From contig JAAHGF010000002.1 of NCBI GenBank assembly GCA_010672585.1, positions 186,001 to 250,000 on the forward strand: 64,000 nucleotides of DNA, read 5' to 3'. This DNA comes from Okeania sp. SIO1I7. Lineage in GTDB: Bacteria > Cyanobacteriota > Cyanobacteriia > Cyanobacteriales > Microcoleaceae. The notes beneath the pieces were generated by a model. That model worked only from the letters and a program-made list of their open reading frames with translations. It did no database searches and had not been told where the DNA came from. Both the position numbers and the translations under genes were made by a program. Positions 34,932-45,567 of this stretch are shown here, piece by piece. The first letter of the stretch is position 1, and each line of letters starts with the position of its first letter.

Positions 34932-36743
34932 CTAGACAAAATCGTCATCATCTAATCCTGGTCTTGGCATTGGCAAAATTTTCGATTTATTGAGCTGTCG
35001 CAACCAAACCCAACCGAGAACTCCAATAATTAGGAATATCCAGCCAATGTTTGGCTTCAGCAACAGAAAGCCACCAGTTGCCAAAAGTGCCCCAAATAAT
35101 AATAGTATAGATGCTAGTACTTTTTGTAAATCTTTTCCTAAATCCTGTGCTGGAGATAAACCTGTTTTCATCCTTTGCAGTTTCCAACCAGGGCCACCGG
35201 GAAGTGTTCGTCGATAAAATTCTTCTAAAGTTGCATCAGACTCTTGTGGGGTTAGAAACATTGCTGCTACCCAGAGTGATGTTACGGTGGCAGTTATAAA
35301 CATAATTCGCAAACCAAAGTCTTCAATTTTCAAAGCAGGAACTAAACTTGTTGTCATCCCTACGAAAAAACTAGCGACAATAGCAGTTAATTCTGCTGCT
35401 GCATTCACCCGACACCAAAACCAACGTAAAATTAACACTAATCCTGAACCTGTACCGATGGCTATTACTAATCTAAATACTGTAGCTACATCTGTTGCTA
35501 AAAATGCGGCAATTGCTCCTAAAACTGTTACTAATAAAGAGGAAAGTCGCCCTACCAAAACTAATTGTGGTTGAGTAGCATCGGGTTTAATAAATCTTCT
35601 ATATAGATCGTTAGTAATAAAAGAAGCTCCCCAGTTAATTGAGGTAGAAACTGTACTCATAAATGCGGCGACTAAAGAGGCAACAACTATACCTAAAATT
35701 CCTGGGGAAAGAAAGTCAATCATTAATTTGGGATAACCCAATTCTCGGTCTTCTAAATTAGGGTAAATTACAATGGATGCTAGAGCTACTAAAATCCAAG
35801 GCCAAGTTCTAATAACATAGTGCATGATATTAAATAACCAGGCTGCTTTTTCTGCTTCTGTTTCATTTTTAGCTGCGGCAAATCTTTGTACAAATTCTCC
35901 ACCTCCATCACTTCGTCGCCAAGACCACCATTGAAGGGCAATATAGGCAAAAAATGTACTGGCTGTTATGCCTGCTGTTTTACTAAAACTAATCAAAGCA
36001 TCGCCTTTTTTACCAATAGTTAAAGGTGAAAGGGATAAAATATCTTTGTCTGGCATTACTTCAGGAACTTTTGTAATTAATTCTTGGATGCCACCCACAC
36101 TATTAACAGCAAAAAAAGCGACAATAATTGCTCCAAATAGTGCTAAGAAAAATTGGAAAAAGTCTGTGGCAACTACTCCCCATAAACCGGATAAACCAGC
36201 ATAAATTAATACAAAAATACTTACACCAATAACGCTTAGTAATTTGAGATTATTTTCACTAGCATCAATGCCTAAATTTTGCCAAATTTCTAATGCTTCG
36301 ACAACTTTAACCATCGCCAACATAGCATAACCAATGGCAATACAATTCATGGGAATAGCAAATATAAAAGCTTTAACTCCTCGGAGAATAGCAGCCATAT
36401 TTCCACCGTAACGAAGTTCAGTTAATTCTGCATCAGTAATAACTTCGGAACGTCGCCACATTCTGGCAAAAATATAAATCATTATTACATGGGAAATACC
36501 AAAAATCCACCATTCCCAATTACCAGCAATTCCTCGGTTAGCTACAACTCCAGTAATATAGAGAGGAGTATCTATAGAGAAAGTTGTAGCTGCCATACTT
36601 GTGCCAGCTAACCACCAAGGAAGCGATCGCCCAGAAACAAAGAAGTCTGCTAAACTTTTTGAACCTTTGCGAGAAAGATATAGTCCCATCCACATTGTTA
36701 AGATGAGATATATTAAAACAATTAGCCAATCAATTAGTTCCAT
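34932..36743 (-). CDS. Sodium:solute symporter (SSS) family transporter
   Basis: A ~603-residue Na+-coupled transporter with about 13-14 membrane segments. Family features include the N-terminal SLADFFVSGRSLPWWLAGTSMAATTFSIDTPLYITG, and ASLVAAFMSTVSTSINWGASFITNDLYRRF, which is the core Na+-binding helix region with S/T residues. The substrate is unknown. I place the start at ATG 36743 (MELIDWLIV), directly before the first helix; ATG 36794 in the same frame would add 17 hydrophilic residues. The C-terminus carries two extra hydrophobic helices (ILLLFGALLATGGFLLL and IGWIFLIIGVLGWVWL). Confidence 0.9.
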   Translation of the reverse strand: MELIDWLIVLIYLILTMWMGLYLSRKGSKSLADFFVSGRSLPWWLAGTSMAATTFSIDTPLYITGVVANRGIAGNWEWWIFGISHVIMIYIFARMWRRSEVITDAELTELRYGGNMAAILRGVKAFIFAIPMNCIAIGYAMLAMVKVVEALEIWQNLGIDASENNLKLLSVIGVSIFVLIYAGLSGLWGVVATDFFQFFLALFGAIIVAFFAVNSVGGIQELITKVPEVMPDKDILSLSPLTIGKKGDALISFSKTAGITASTFFAYIALQWWSWRRSDGGGEFVQRFAAAKNETEAEKAAWLFNIMHYVIRTWPWILVALASIVIYPNLEDRELGYPKLMIDFLSPGILGIVVASLVAAFMSTVSTSINWGASFITNDLYRRFIKPDATQPQLVLVGRLSSLLVTVLGAIAAFLATDVATVFRLVIAIGTGSGLVLILRWFWCRVNAAAELTAIVASFFVGMTTSLVPALKIEDFGLRIMFITATVTSLWVAAMFLTPQESDATLEEFYRRTLPGGPGWKLQRMKTGLSPAQDLGKDLQKVLASILLLFGALLATGGFLLLKPNIGWIFLIIGVLGWVWLRQLNKSKILPMPRPGLDDDDFV

Positions 36744-38553
36744 AAATTTGTGTTTAATTAGGAATCTGTGTGTTTGTGACTGTTTTTTGAGCACATAGTT
36801 TCAAGTTTAAGAATATCATAGATTTTTGTAGATAAATTTACTGTTGATATTATTTATTTATATCTAATTTTGTTTGATCCAAAGTCAGCAAAATATTAGG
36901 GTTTTTCTCTGTCAAGCTTCTTAGTAAGTAATTCATTAATTGATAATGGATAATGGATAATTTATAATTACCTCGGGTTTTAACCGTTACGGAATTGAAT
37001 ATAAGGAATATTTTCTTTTCTTGGTCGATGGTCGGACAGCGAGGAAACCTCGCCATCCCACCCTACGGGAAGCTGCACGACCGCTTTTTTTCCCCTTAAA
37101 AGGGGAGGCTTTAAACCAGAATTATTTAATTATTAATTATTCATTATTAATTATTCATTATTCGGTAAATTCAGTGAAACCCTATAAAAAAATAATATTA
37201 GTAATAAATAATGATTCTATCAACCATAATAAAAAACTTTAAAGCGACAAAAATAAATAGAATAATAATGATAAAAAATATTCTTTTTGCCGAAAAAATG
37301 TGGTCTAAATCCTCCCCTTTTAAGGGGATAAAAAAGAGCATCTTCCTTATGTAAAGCCTCCTTATTGCAGAGGTACTGATAACTGATAACTGGTAAGCAT
37401 TCAGCTATAGCAATCAGGAATCAGTTGTGAGAATTTAAGTGTTCCTTAAAAGTACAGAATATAGCAATTATTACATTCATCTGATACGTTTTTCTCTGTT
37501 GCCTGTTGCCTGTTGCCTGTTGCCTAAAAGTTTCCAATATCTCACAACTCAAATCATATTGCTATATTAGCTGTCAGTTATCAGCAACAAGACTCTCCCA
37601 TATAGGATAGTGTTTAAATTAATATAGACTTTAAGGGCAAGGGAGCCAACTTTTGTAGAGAATTAATAAAGCTTTTATCGTCAACTAAAAGCAATAGCTT
37701 TTTGCGTAGCATCCCGCAGGGAAGTGCTGATAGCTGACGGCTGAATGCTTACGATAACTGATGACTGATAACTGAAATTACCTACTTATTCACTACAATT
37801 AAATCAAATAAAATATTGTGGAAATTTATCAAATATAAATGGTTATAATCCACTATTTATGCAGAGTCATTTCATTCTAGATTTTGGCAATTAATTTAGG
37901 TGTATCTCAATTTTGAATAAAGCCAAAATTTATCTCTTTTAGGCAAAAGCTCATCTGGTAATAGGAAATAGGGAATAGGGAATAGGGAATATATAGGCAA
38001 AAAGTATTTTTGCAAATATGAGATGCACCCATGAATTTATTGATTTTCAGACAGCAAAAGATAAATTTCCTAAAGCTTGAAATAACATGGTTTCATCAAT
38101 ATATAAAATGGCACAGTTTAGAATCAAACAGCCCTGCTATTTATGGGGGCTATTTGAATTTAGTAAAAGCATTAGAAGATGTTCTAATTAATTTGAGTTC
38201 AAAATATATAATTAATTTTGTGTAGGTACTTATTAATATACTACTCAGCAGGAAAACAGTTTTAAAAGTATGAAATGATTTTATACCAGTTTTATGCCGG
38301 GCTGTAAAGAATTATGAAATTTATTAACTTGTCTGTCTCAATTTACAGTCAACTCTGATTAAAATATTATTCTATGCAACTTGATATTAATTTGGTATTA
38401 AACCTTTGTTTATAGATATTGATAGTGAAAAATATTCTAAAAATCTTAACTCACTTATGGTATCATTGTAAGAGAGTATCTACGCAAGTAATAATTTACA
38501 AAATAATGAGCTTACTATGTAGATAATATTATTACTTTCTTAAAATTAGTTAA
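36744..38553. repeat. 1.8-kb repeat-rich intergenic region
   Basis: No supported gene; a 64-aa open frame at 38031-38225 has no recognisable features. Contents: a module from about 37010 with cctcgccatcccaccctacggg and ccccttaaaagggg (37092-37105), and a second such hairpin near 37316. gttgcct heptamers lie at 37499-37525. At 37566-37753 is part of the element ending gctgaatgcttac (see 53901-54120). gggaata heptamers lie at 37970-37990. Confidence 0.6.
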
Positions 38554-38925
38554 ATGAAAAGAATAATAATTGTAGACAATGAGCCAGACCTGGAGTATTT
38601 ATTCAGTAAAAAATTTAGAAAAGAAATTAAATCAGGTTCTCTCAAATTTATTTTTTTTATCTCAGCAATTGAGGTACTATCATACCTAGATTCTCAAGAA
38701 AATGATTCCATAGATTTAATTATATCTGATATTAATTTACCTACAATAAATGGCTTAGAAATGCTCAAAAAAATTAAAGAAAAATACAAGAAAATAAAAG
38801 TTTTTATGTTAACTGCCCACGGCTATGATGAACACTACAAAATTGCCAAAGAATATGGTACAGATGACTATCTAGTCAAACCAATTAATTTTGAAGAAAT
38901 TAAACAAAAAATACTCGAATTATAG
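38554..38925 (+). CDS. Single-domain response regulator (CheY-like)
   Basis: A 123-residue receiver domain. Features: VDNEPDLE (acidic pocket, with N9 in place of the usual second Asp), phospho-acceptor D59 in LIISDINLP, the LTAHG threonine and the DDYLVKP lysine. There is no output domain. It is the first gene of a three-gene run with 24-bp and then 72-bp gaps, and probably shares phosphorelay input with the next two REC proteins. No kinase gene is adjacent. Confidence 0.9.
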   Translation: MKRIIIVDNEPDLEYLFSKKFRKEIKSGSLKFIFFISAIEVLSYLDSQENDSIDLIISDINLPTINGLEMLKKIKEKYKKIKVFMLTAHGYDEHYKIAKEYGTDDYLVKPINFEEIKQKILEL

Positions 38926-38949
38926 TACAAAAAATAAATCCTAAAAATC

Positions 38950-41094
38950 ATGTTATCAAAAATACTTGTAGTTGATGACGAACCAGATCTACAATCATTA
39001 ATTTGCCAAAAATTCCGGAAGCAAATTATGCAAAAAAAAATCAAGTTCGTGTTTGTTCATAATGGTATAGAAGCTTTAGAAGCCCTTGAAAATGAAACTG
39101 ATATCGATCTAATGCTTACTGATATTAATATGCCTAAAATGGATGGAATAACTTTATTGACAAAGCTCTCAGAAAAACCAAATAAAACAATTAAAACAGT
39201 CATTATTTCTGCTTATGGAGATTTTAAAACTATCAGAAAAGCTATGAATTTAGGGGCTTTTGATTTTTTAACTAAACCCTTAGATTTACATGATTTAGAA
39301 ATTACTCTAAGTAAAACACTCAAAGCTGTGCAACAGGAAAAAGAAGCACGAGAGCAGAAAAAGTTAGCAGAAAAAGCTCATGCAGAACTATTAAAACAAC
39401 AAACATTGCGCAAAAGTGAAAAAAGATTTAGAGCATTAATTGAAAATTCTTTAGATCTAATAATGATTTTAAATCCTAATGGAAAAGTTATTTATTCTAG
39501 CCCATCAGCCCAAAGATTTTTAGATGATTTTAATCACAATAATTTGAATATATCAATTTTCAACATTATTCATGCTAACGACCGTCAATTAATCAAACAT
39601 ATATTGCAAAAAATAGTTAATAATCCATTAGAAAAACAGTATATTAATGAACTTAAAATCATAAATAAACGGCAAGAATTACAAATATTTGAAGCAGTAT
39701 TTACCAACTTGATTTTGGATGATGATATAACAGGAATAGTAGTTAATTGTCATAATATTACAGAAATAAAAATAGCAGAAGAAAAATTACTCCATGATGC
39801 TTTTCATGATTCCTTAACTAAATTACCTAATAGGGCATTGTTTATGGATAGATTATCTCATGCTTTTTCTAGATACAAGAGGTCTCATCAATATAAATTT
39901 GCAGTTATTTTTATAGATTTAGATAGGTTTAAAAAGGTTAATGATAGCTTAGGGCATTTAGCTGGAGACCAGCTAATTATTGAAGTTGCAAATAGACTCA
40001 CAGAAGATATGCGTTATGATGATACTGTAGCTAGAATGGGAGGAGATGAATTTGCGATATTATTAGAATATATTCAATCTGAAGAGAATGCTAAATATAT
40101 AGCCAAAAGAATTCAAAAATTGCTACAATTATCATTTAAAATAAATAATCAAGAAGTTTATACCAGCGCAAGTATTGGTATTGCTTTCCCCAACCAAGAT
40201 TATCAAAATCCTACAGATATTCTCAGAGATGCAGATACAGCTATGTATCGTGCTAAAACTCTAGGAAAAGCTCGTTACGAAGTATTTAATCCATCAATGT
40301 ATGCCGATAATTTAGCACAACTTAAGTTAGAAATAGACCTTCGACAAGCCTTAAAATTTAATGAATTAGAATTATATTATCAACCAATTATTTTGTTAGA
40401 AACAGGTTTACTTTGTGGCTTTGAAGCATTACTAAGATGGAAACATCCCCAGCGAGGAATAATTTCTCCAAATGAGTTTATTCCTATCGCAGAAGAAACA
40501 GGATTAATTGTACCCATTGGTTGGTGGACACTAGAACAAGCTTGTAAACAAACTTATGATTGGCAAAAACAATTTTCTATCCAGCCTTTAACTATTAGTG
40601 TTAATCTTTCTGGTAAACAATTTTCTCAAGCTCAACTGGTAGAACAAATTGATGAAATATTATCTGGTACTGACTTAGATTATCATAGTCTCAGATTAGA
40701 AATTACTGAAACTACAATTATGGAAAATGAGAAGAATGTTATGGGAATATTATCAGACCTAAAAGGGATGAATATACAGTTAAATATTGACGATTTTGGT
40801 ACTGGTTATTCTTCATTAAGTCGCCTGCGAAATTTTCCTATTGATACTTTAAAAATTGACCGTTCTTTCGTGATGACAATGGATACTGAACCAGAAAATT
40901 TGGAGATTACTAAAGCAATTATTAGTATGGCAAAAAGTTTAGAAATAGATGTCATTGCTGAAGGTGTAGAAACATCTACTCAACTGGCTTTGCTGAGACA
41001 ACTTAAGTGTAAATATGGACAAGGATATTTCTTTTCTAGACCTGTTAATAGTTCGCAAGCTACTAATTTAATTGCAGCAGCTAAAATATGGTAA
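38950..41094 (+). CDS. REC-PAS-GGDEF-EAL protein (c-di-GMP synthase/phosphodiesterase)
   Basis: A 714-residue cytosolic regulator. Residues 1-125: REC (VDDEPDL, LMLTDINMP, TKP lysine). About 130-150: coiled coil. About 155-275: PAS (RFRALIENSLDLIMILNPNGKVIYSS). About 285-445: GGDEF with an intact MGGDEF and an upstream RxxD inhibitory site (RYDD). About 455-710: EAL with FEALLRW, NLSGKQF, LEITE, DDFGTGYSS, LKIDRSF and AEGVET. Both active sites look intact, so it could both make and degrade c-di-GMP under phosphorylation control. Start is ATG 38950, 24 bp after the single-domain regulator. Confidence 0.95.
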   Translation: MLSKILVVDDEPDLQSLICQKFRKQIMQKKIKFVFVHNGIEALEALENETDIDLMLTDINMPKMDGITLLTKLSEKPNKTIKTVIISAYGDFKTIRKAMNLGAFDFLTKPLDLHDLEITLSKTLKAVQQEKEAREQKKLAEKAHAELLKQQTLRKSEKRFRALIENSLDLIMILNPNGKVIYSSPSAQRFLDDFNHNNLNISIFNIIHANDRQLIKHILQKIVNNPLEKQYINELKIINKRQELQIFEAVFTNLILDDDITGIVVNCHNITEIKIAEEKLLHDAFHDSLTKLPNRALFMDRLSHAFSRYKRSHQYKFAVIFIDLDRFKKVNDSLGHLAGDQLIIEVANRLTEDMRYDDTVARMGGDEFAILLEYIQSEENAKYIAKRIQKLLQLSFKINNQEVYTSASIGIAFPNQDYQNPTDILRDADTAMYRAKTLGKARYEVFNPSMYADNLAQLKLEIDLRQALKFNELELYYQPIILLETGLLCGFEALLRWKHPQRGIISPNEFIPIAEETGLIVPIGWWTLEQACKQTYDWQKQFSIQPLTISVNLSGKQFSQAQLVEQIDEILSGTDLDYHSLRLEITETTIMENEKNVMGILSDLKGMNIQLNIDDFGTGYSSLSRLRNFPIDTLKIDRSFVMTMDTEPENLEITKAIISMAKSLEIDVIAEGVETSTQLALLRQLKCKYGQGYFFSRPVNSSQATNLIAAAKIW

Positions 41095-41166
41095 AATTAA
41101 ATGTATCCCACTTAGTTTTGTGACTATATTGGTAATACAATAATTAATTCCAACTTAAATGAAGTT

Positions 41167-42864
41167 ATGCGAGCAAAAATACTGGTTGTGGATGATGAAC
41201 CATCCTTTCAATCAATCATAAACCAAAAATTTAGAAAAAGAATTAGGAAAAAAAACCTCCAATTTATTTTTGCTTCTAACGGTTTAAAAGCTTTGGAAAA
41301 GTTACAATCTGAACCAGATATAGATATGATATTGACTGATATTACCATGCCAGAAATGGATGGTATTACTCTACTATCTACTCTTTCTGATATTCATCAT
41401 CCTACACTTAAAACAGTAGTTATTTCTGCTTCTAGCGATCTGACTCTTGTGAGAAAAGCGATGAACTTAGGAGCATTTGATTTTTTAACTAAACCCATAA
41501 ATTTAGATGATTTAGAAATTACAATTAACAAAACTATAAATCATGTTCAACAGTTAAAAGATGCACTAAAACAGGAACATTTAATAGAAGCAGCTCAACA
41601 GTTATATGAAAGTGAAAAAAGACTAGAAAAATTCTTAGAAACTTTGCCAGTAGGAGTATTTGTAGTTGATGCTGATGGTAAACCTTTCTATACTAATCAA
41701 GCTGCAAAAAATATTTTTGGTAAAGGGATAGTAGCTGAAACTACTCCGGAGCAAATTCCTAAAATTTATCAAATTTACTTAGCAGGAACAGAACAATTTT
41801 ACCCCGTTGAACAACAGCCAATTTTCATAGCCTTGAAAGGGCAAAATTCTACAGTCGATAATATGGAAATTCGTCAAGGAGAAAGAATAATACCTGTAGA
41901 AGTATCAGCAAGTCCAATTTTTGATGATACTGGTCAACTAATCTATGCGATCGCCACTTTTCAAGATATTACAGAAAGAAAAAAAGCAGAAGCAGAAAGA
42001 ATTCAATTTACTCAACAATTAGAACTCAAAAATATTGAATTATCTAAACTTAATCAAAGTTATAGTCGGTTTGTTCCGAAACAGTTTCTCCGGTTTTTAG
42101 GACATGAAAGTATTGTAGAAGTTTCTTTGGGTGAATCTGTACAAAAAAAAATGTCAATTTTATTTTCTGATATTCGTGCTTTTACTACTCTTTCAGAAAG
42201 CATGACTTTAGCAGAAAATTTTAAATTTATTAATGCTTATCTTTCTCGTATGGAACCATTAATTACTGCTAATTATGGTTTTATTGATAAATATATTGGT
42301 GATGCCATTATGGCACTATTTGGTCGGTGTCCTGATGATGCCGTCCAAGCTGCTTTAGGGATGCTTTTAGAACTTAATCGATACAATATTATTCGTAATA
42401 AATATCAGAAATCACCTATTACTATTGGTATCGGAATTAATACAGGTTCCTTAATGTTAGGAACAGTGGGTGGTACAAACAGAATGGATACTACTGTCAT
42501 TAGCGATGCTGTAAATTTAGCTTCTCGCCTGCAAGATTTAACTAAAGTATATGGTGCTTCTTTAATTATTAGTCAAAAAACCTTTCTTGAGCTTAAAGAT
42601 TATACAAAATATAACTACAGATTTCTTGGTCAAGTTAACGTCAAGGGGAAAAAAGATGTCGTGTCTTTATTTGAATTATTTGATGCAGACCCCCCAGAAA
42701 TAATCGAACTTAAAAAACAAACTAAAACATTATTTGAAGCAGGAGTTATTAGTTATTACTCTCAGCAAATGGAGCAAGCTACTCAAATATTTCAGGAAAT
42801 TATTAATTTAAACCATCAAGATAAAGCTGCTTATTTCTATCTTGATCGAGACAACAATGTATAG
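41167..42864 (+). CDS. REC-PAS-class III adenylate cyclase
   Basis: A 565-residue protein. Its REC domain is closely similar to that of the preceding gene (VDDEPSFQSI, DMILTDITMPEMDGITLL, GAFDFLTKPINLDDLEITI). A PAS domain (FLETLPVGVFVVDADGKPFYTN) and a coiled coil follow, then a cyclase catalytic domain. The cyclase has the two metal aspartates (LFSDIR, IGDAIMALF), the adenine-selecting lysine (DKYIGDA) and the transition-state N/R (AVNLASRL). cAMP is therefore the expected product. Start is ATG 41167, 72 bp after the GGDEF-EAL gene. It ends with a short helical extension. Confidence 0.93.
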   Translation: MRAKILVVDDEPSFQSIINQKFRKRIRKKNLQFIFASNGLKALEKLQSEPDIDMILTDITMPEMDGITLLSTLSDIHHPTLKTVVISASSDLTLVRKAMNLGAFDFLTKPINLDDLEITINKTINHVQQLKDALKQEHLIEAAQQLYESEKRLEKFLETLPVGVFVVDADGKPFYTNQAAKNIFGKGIVAETTPEQIPKIYQIYLAGTEQFYPVEQQPIFIALKGQNSTVDNMEIRQGERIIPVEVSASPIFDDTGQLIYAIATFQDITERKKAEAERIQFTQQLELKNIELSKLNQSYSRFVPKQFLRFLGHESIVEVSLGESVQKKMSILFSDIRAFTTLSESMTLAENFKFINAYLSRMEPLITANYGFIDKYIGDAIMALFGRCPDDAVQAALGMLLELNRYNIIRNKYQKSPITIGIGINTGSLMLGTVGGTNRMDTTVISDAVNLASRLQDLTKVYGASLIISQKTFLELKDYTKYNYRFLGQVNVKGKKDVVSLFELFDADPPEIIELKKQTKTLFEAGVISYYSQQMEQATQIFQEIINLNHQDKAAYFYLDRDNNV

Positions 42865-43233
42865 GGGTAAAAACAGAAGCTCAAATACTATCTAAAGATA
42901 ATCTTTCCCTAGTTTATTTTCAAATTTTTTAGTGGTAATATCATGTCCGGATAATCACTTACAATCTAAATATAATATAAATTGAAGGGTGGAGTATGAC
43001 TGATACCATTTCCAGATGATTAAGTATAACAGGACTTATATAGAATCCGGTTATATAGTATATGTTTATAACTATACTTCAAGCCTTCAATCTCCCCTAA
43101 TCCCTACATTCCCCTCCTGGGAGGGGGAGGGGGAGGGGTTAAGGGTGGGTTGACTCCTAAGCAATTAAGATTAATATCATACACGCGTTTCAGCAACCCT
43201 GAAAGTCCCTACTACTTTACAAGTGGGTAAACT
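42865..43233. repeat. Intergenic region with G-rich palindromic repeat
   Basis: No gene seen. A dispersed aatatcatgtccggat motif lies at about 42939-42955. The palindrome cccctcctgggaggggg followed by gggttaagggtgggttg lies at 43108-43152. The latter module recurs at 34886, 48330, 51770, 56940, 57155 and 57980. Confidence 0.55.
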
Positions 43234-44154
43234 CTAATCACTACCCAAAAGACTTACTAATAAAGCTTTTTGAGCGTGCATCCGGTTTTCTGCTTGATCC
43301 CAAACTCGCGATCGCTCTCCTTCTATCACTTCATCAGTAATTTCTTCATCCCGATGAGCTGGTAAACAATGCAACACTATCACATCATCTGCTGCACTTT
43401 CTAGCAACTTTTCATTTACCTGATAGGGCTGAAAAATAGGTATCCGACTATTAGCTTCCTCTTCTTGTCCCATACTTGCCCAAACATCAGTATAAAGCAC
43501 CTGAGCGCCCTTAACTGCCACTTGGGGATCTTCAGTAACTATCACTTCACTCTTACCATTACTAATAGTCTTTGCTTGCTCCACAATTTCCAAATTTGGT
43601 AGATAACTTGATGGAGTTGCTATCCTGACATTCATCCCTACCATTGCACAACCTAACAGTAAAGAATTTGCCATATTATTACCATCACCAAAATAACTTA
43701 AAGTTAATCCATCTAGCTTGCCAAAACATTCTTGAATCGTCAATAAATCAGCCATTACCTGACAAGGATGTTCCCTATCTGTCAGAGCATTAATGACAGG
43801 AATTTGAGTATAACTTGCAAAAGTTTCTAAATCTTTTTGCTCAAAAGTCCGAATAGCTAAAATATCTAAATATCGGTCTAAAACTCTAGCAGTGTCAACC
43901 AAAGGTTCCCCACGACTAACTTGAGTAACATTAGGATTCAAATCAATAACTTGACCTCCCAATTGATACATTGCCACGGTAAAACTTACCCTAGTTCGTG
44001 TCGAAGCTTTAGAAAATAATAGCCCCAATACTTTATTACATTTGAGATTTATTTTACCTGATTTAAGTTGGGCTGCCAGTTGTAAAATTTCTTTTAATTC
44101 ATCAGAACTCAAATCTGCTAAACTTAATAAATTGCGTCCTTTTAAACTATCCAT
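43234..44154 (-). CDS. argF: Ornithine carbamoyltransferase
   Basis: The enzyme forms citrulline from ornithine and carbamoyl phosphate in arginine synthesis. Motifs: carbamoyl phosphate-binding SKASTRTRVSF, DREHPCQVMADL, SYFGDGNNMANSL and the ornithine-specific HCLPAHRDEEITDEV. Length of 306 aa is standard. Start is ATG 44154. It is monocistronic, as often in cyanobacteria; no ArgR box is evident to me. Confidence 0.97.
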   Translation of the reverse strand: MDSLKGRNLLSLADLSSDELKEILQLAAQLKSGKINLKCNKVLGLLFSKASTRTRVSFTVAMYQLGGQVIDLNPNVTQVSRGEPLVDTARVLDRYLDILAIRTFEQKDLETFASYTQIPVINALTDREHPCQVMADLLTIQECFGKLDGLTLSYFGDGNNMANSLLLGCAMVGMNVRIATPSSYLPNLEIVEQAKTISNGKSEVIVTEDPQVAVKGAQVLYTDVWASMGQEEEANSRIPIFQPYQVNEKLLESAADDVIVLHCLPAHRDEEITDEVIEGERSRVWDQAENRMHAQKALLVSLLGSD

Positions 44155-44670
44155 AATTTATCACTAATGTCAGGTTACCAATTATATTGTTTCAGTTAAC
44201 ATTGAAATTATTAAAAAGGTTGAGGCAAGTTTCATAACTGGGATGAAAATTTTCACACCAAATTATTTATATTTCAAACCCGCCATAACGAATTCCAAAG
44301 CTACTAGAATTAATATTATTTCTTGATGAGTATAGTTTTACACTTCTCAACTATTTAGAACAAAGACATTATAATATCTTTACTTTAGTAAGTTAAAAGT
44401 TAATTTGGTTCAATCTATAACAATTTTTCTTCAAGTCCCAAAACAGCCGTCGGAGCATAAAGGCCATAGTCCGACACCTAATATCATGTCCGGTTGAATA
44501 CTTATAAATATAACTATTTATTTGTAGCAAATATTGATTAAATTGGTATAACTGCTGTTTGTGATGCTTAAATTTGGCCACTATCTCCAGACCGACTCTC
44601 AACCTTAGTCTTTTTCCTCCTACCATAGGTATAGTTCTAATTTGACTGAAGGATTTCCTGTTATAAACCT
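44155..44670. other. Intergenic region upstream of argF
   Basis: No gene supported. It contains the dispersed motif aatatcatgtccgg (44481-44494). The remainder is AT-rich without clear repeats. Confidence 0.4.
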
Positions 44671-45238
44671 ATATTTAGAATATGCCGAATTATAGCCAGA
44701 AGTACATTACATCATTTATTAATTTTAGCGATCGTCGATCTATTAGAGACTATTTGTCAGATAATGTATTCAGAGATTATTGATCGACGTTCATACAACA
44801 GCTAGTAATAGAATTATCAGACAATAATGTAATTTGATCAGATGCTTAGTTGCGATAACAAGGATTAAAATAATTGCCAATATCTATCATTAAAACCTTT
44901 AATTAACTATCTAAATTTCGGCGATTTACTTGGGATTGTATGATTCGTTTTTGAAATTATTTGAAATTATCAAAGACCATGAAAAAAAATTACCAAGGAC
45001 TACTAATAAGAGTAAATCCTGACCAATAAAAAGGATGAGAAAAATCTGTTTCTCCCAAGATTTGTAAACTCTGAGGTAAAAGAATTTCTCCTCTAGAAAA
45101 TTTCAATTTTTCCCTGGCTAAATACACATCTCCATGAATCATTTTAATTTGAGCTTGTCTAATTGTTTCAGCCTTAGTTGATGCTGTTTTTAACTGTTCA
45201 TAAAATTCACTCATTAAAGCCAAAGTCCCAAGATCATT
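44671..45238. repeat. Tandem duplication, copy 1 (568 bp, matching 45249-45816)
   Basis: The segment reproduces the 3' end of the CHAT gene and its downstream flank, 578 bp away, with only about three base differences that I can see (for example gataatgta/gataatata and tccctgg/tccctag). The short joining sequence is ttatagactt. The event must be recent, or the copies are kept alike by gene conversion. Confidence 0.9.
44990..45238 (-). pseudogene. Truncated C-terminal copy of the CHAT gene
   Basis: This open frame (77 aa from ATG 45223) repeats the last residues of the neighbouring CHAT protein (ALMSEFYEQLKTASTKAETIRQAQ..) with one change, K for R. It lacks the catalytic His and Cys. It arose with the 578-bp tandem duplication and is unlikely to be functional, although a start codon is in place. 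Confidence 0.85.
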
Positions 45239-45567
45239 TTATAGACTTATATTTAGAATATGCCGAATTATAGCCAGAAGTACATTACATCATTTATTAA
45301 TTTTAGCGATCGTCGATCTATTAGAGACTATTTGTCAGATAATATATTCAGAGATTATTGATCGACGTTCATACAACAGCTAGTAATAGAATTATCAGAC
45401 AATAATGTAATTTGATCAGATGCTTAGTTGCGATAACAAGGATTAAAATAATTGCCAATATCTATCATTAAAACCTTTAATTAACTATCTAAATTTCGGC
45501 GATTTACTTGGGATTGTATGATTCGTTTTTGAAATTATTTGAAATTATCAAAGACCATGAAAAAAAA

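Noticed and set aside
34508-34951. 147-residue open frame
   Set aside because: It covers dispersed repeat modules, has no family features and overlaps the end of the SSS transporter gene.
38031-38225. 64-residue open frame before the REC operon
   Set aside because: No recognisable domain, no ribosome binding site and AT-rich repeat surroundings; not enough support for a gene.
44393-44626. 77-residue open frame upstream of argF
   Set aside because: It contains the dispersed aatatcatgtccgg motif in reverse and shows no domain.
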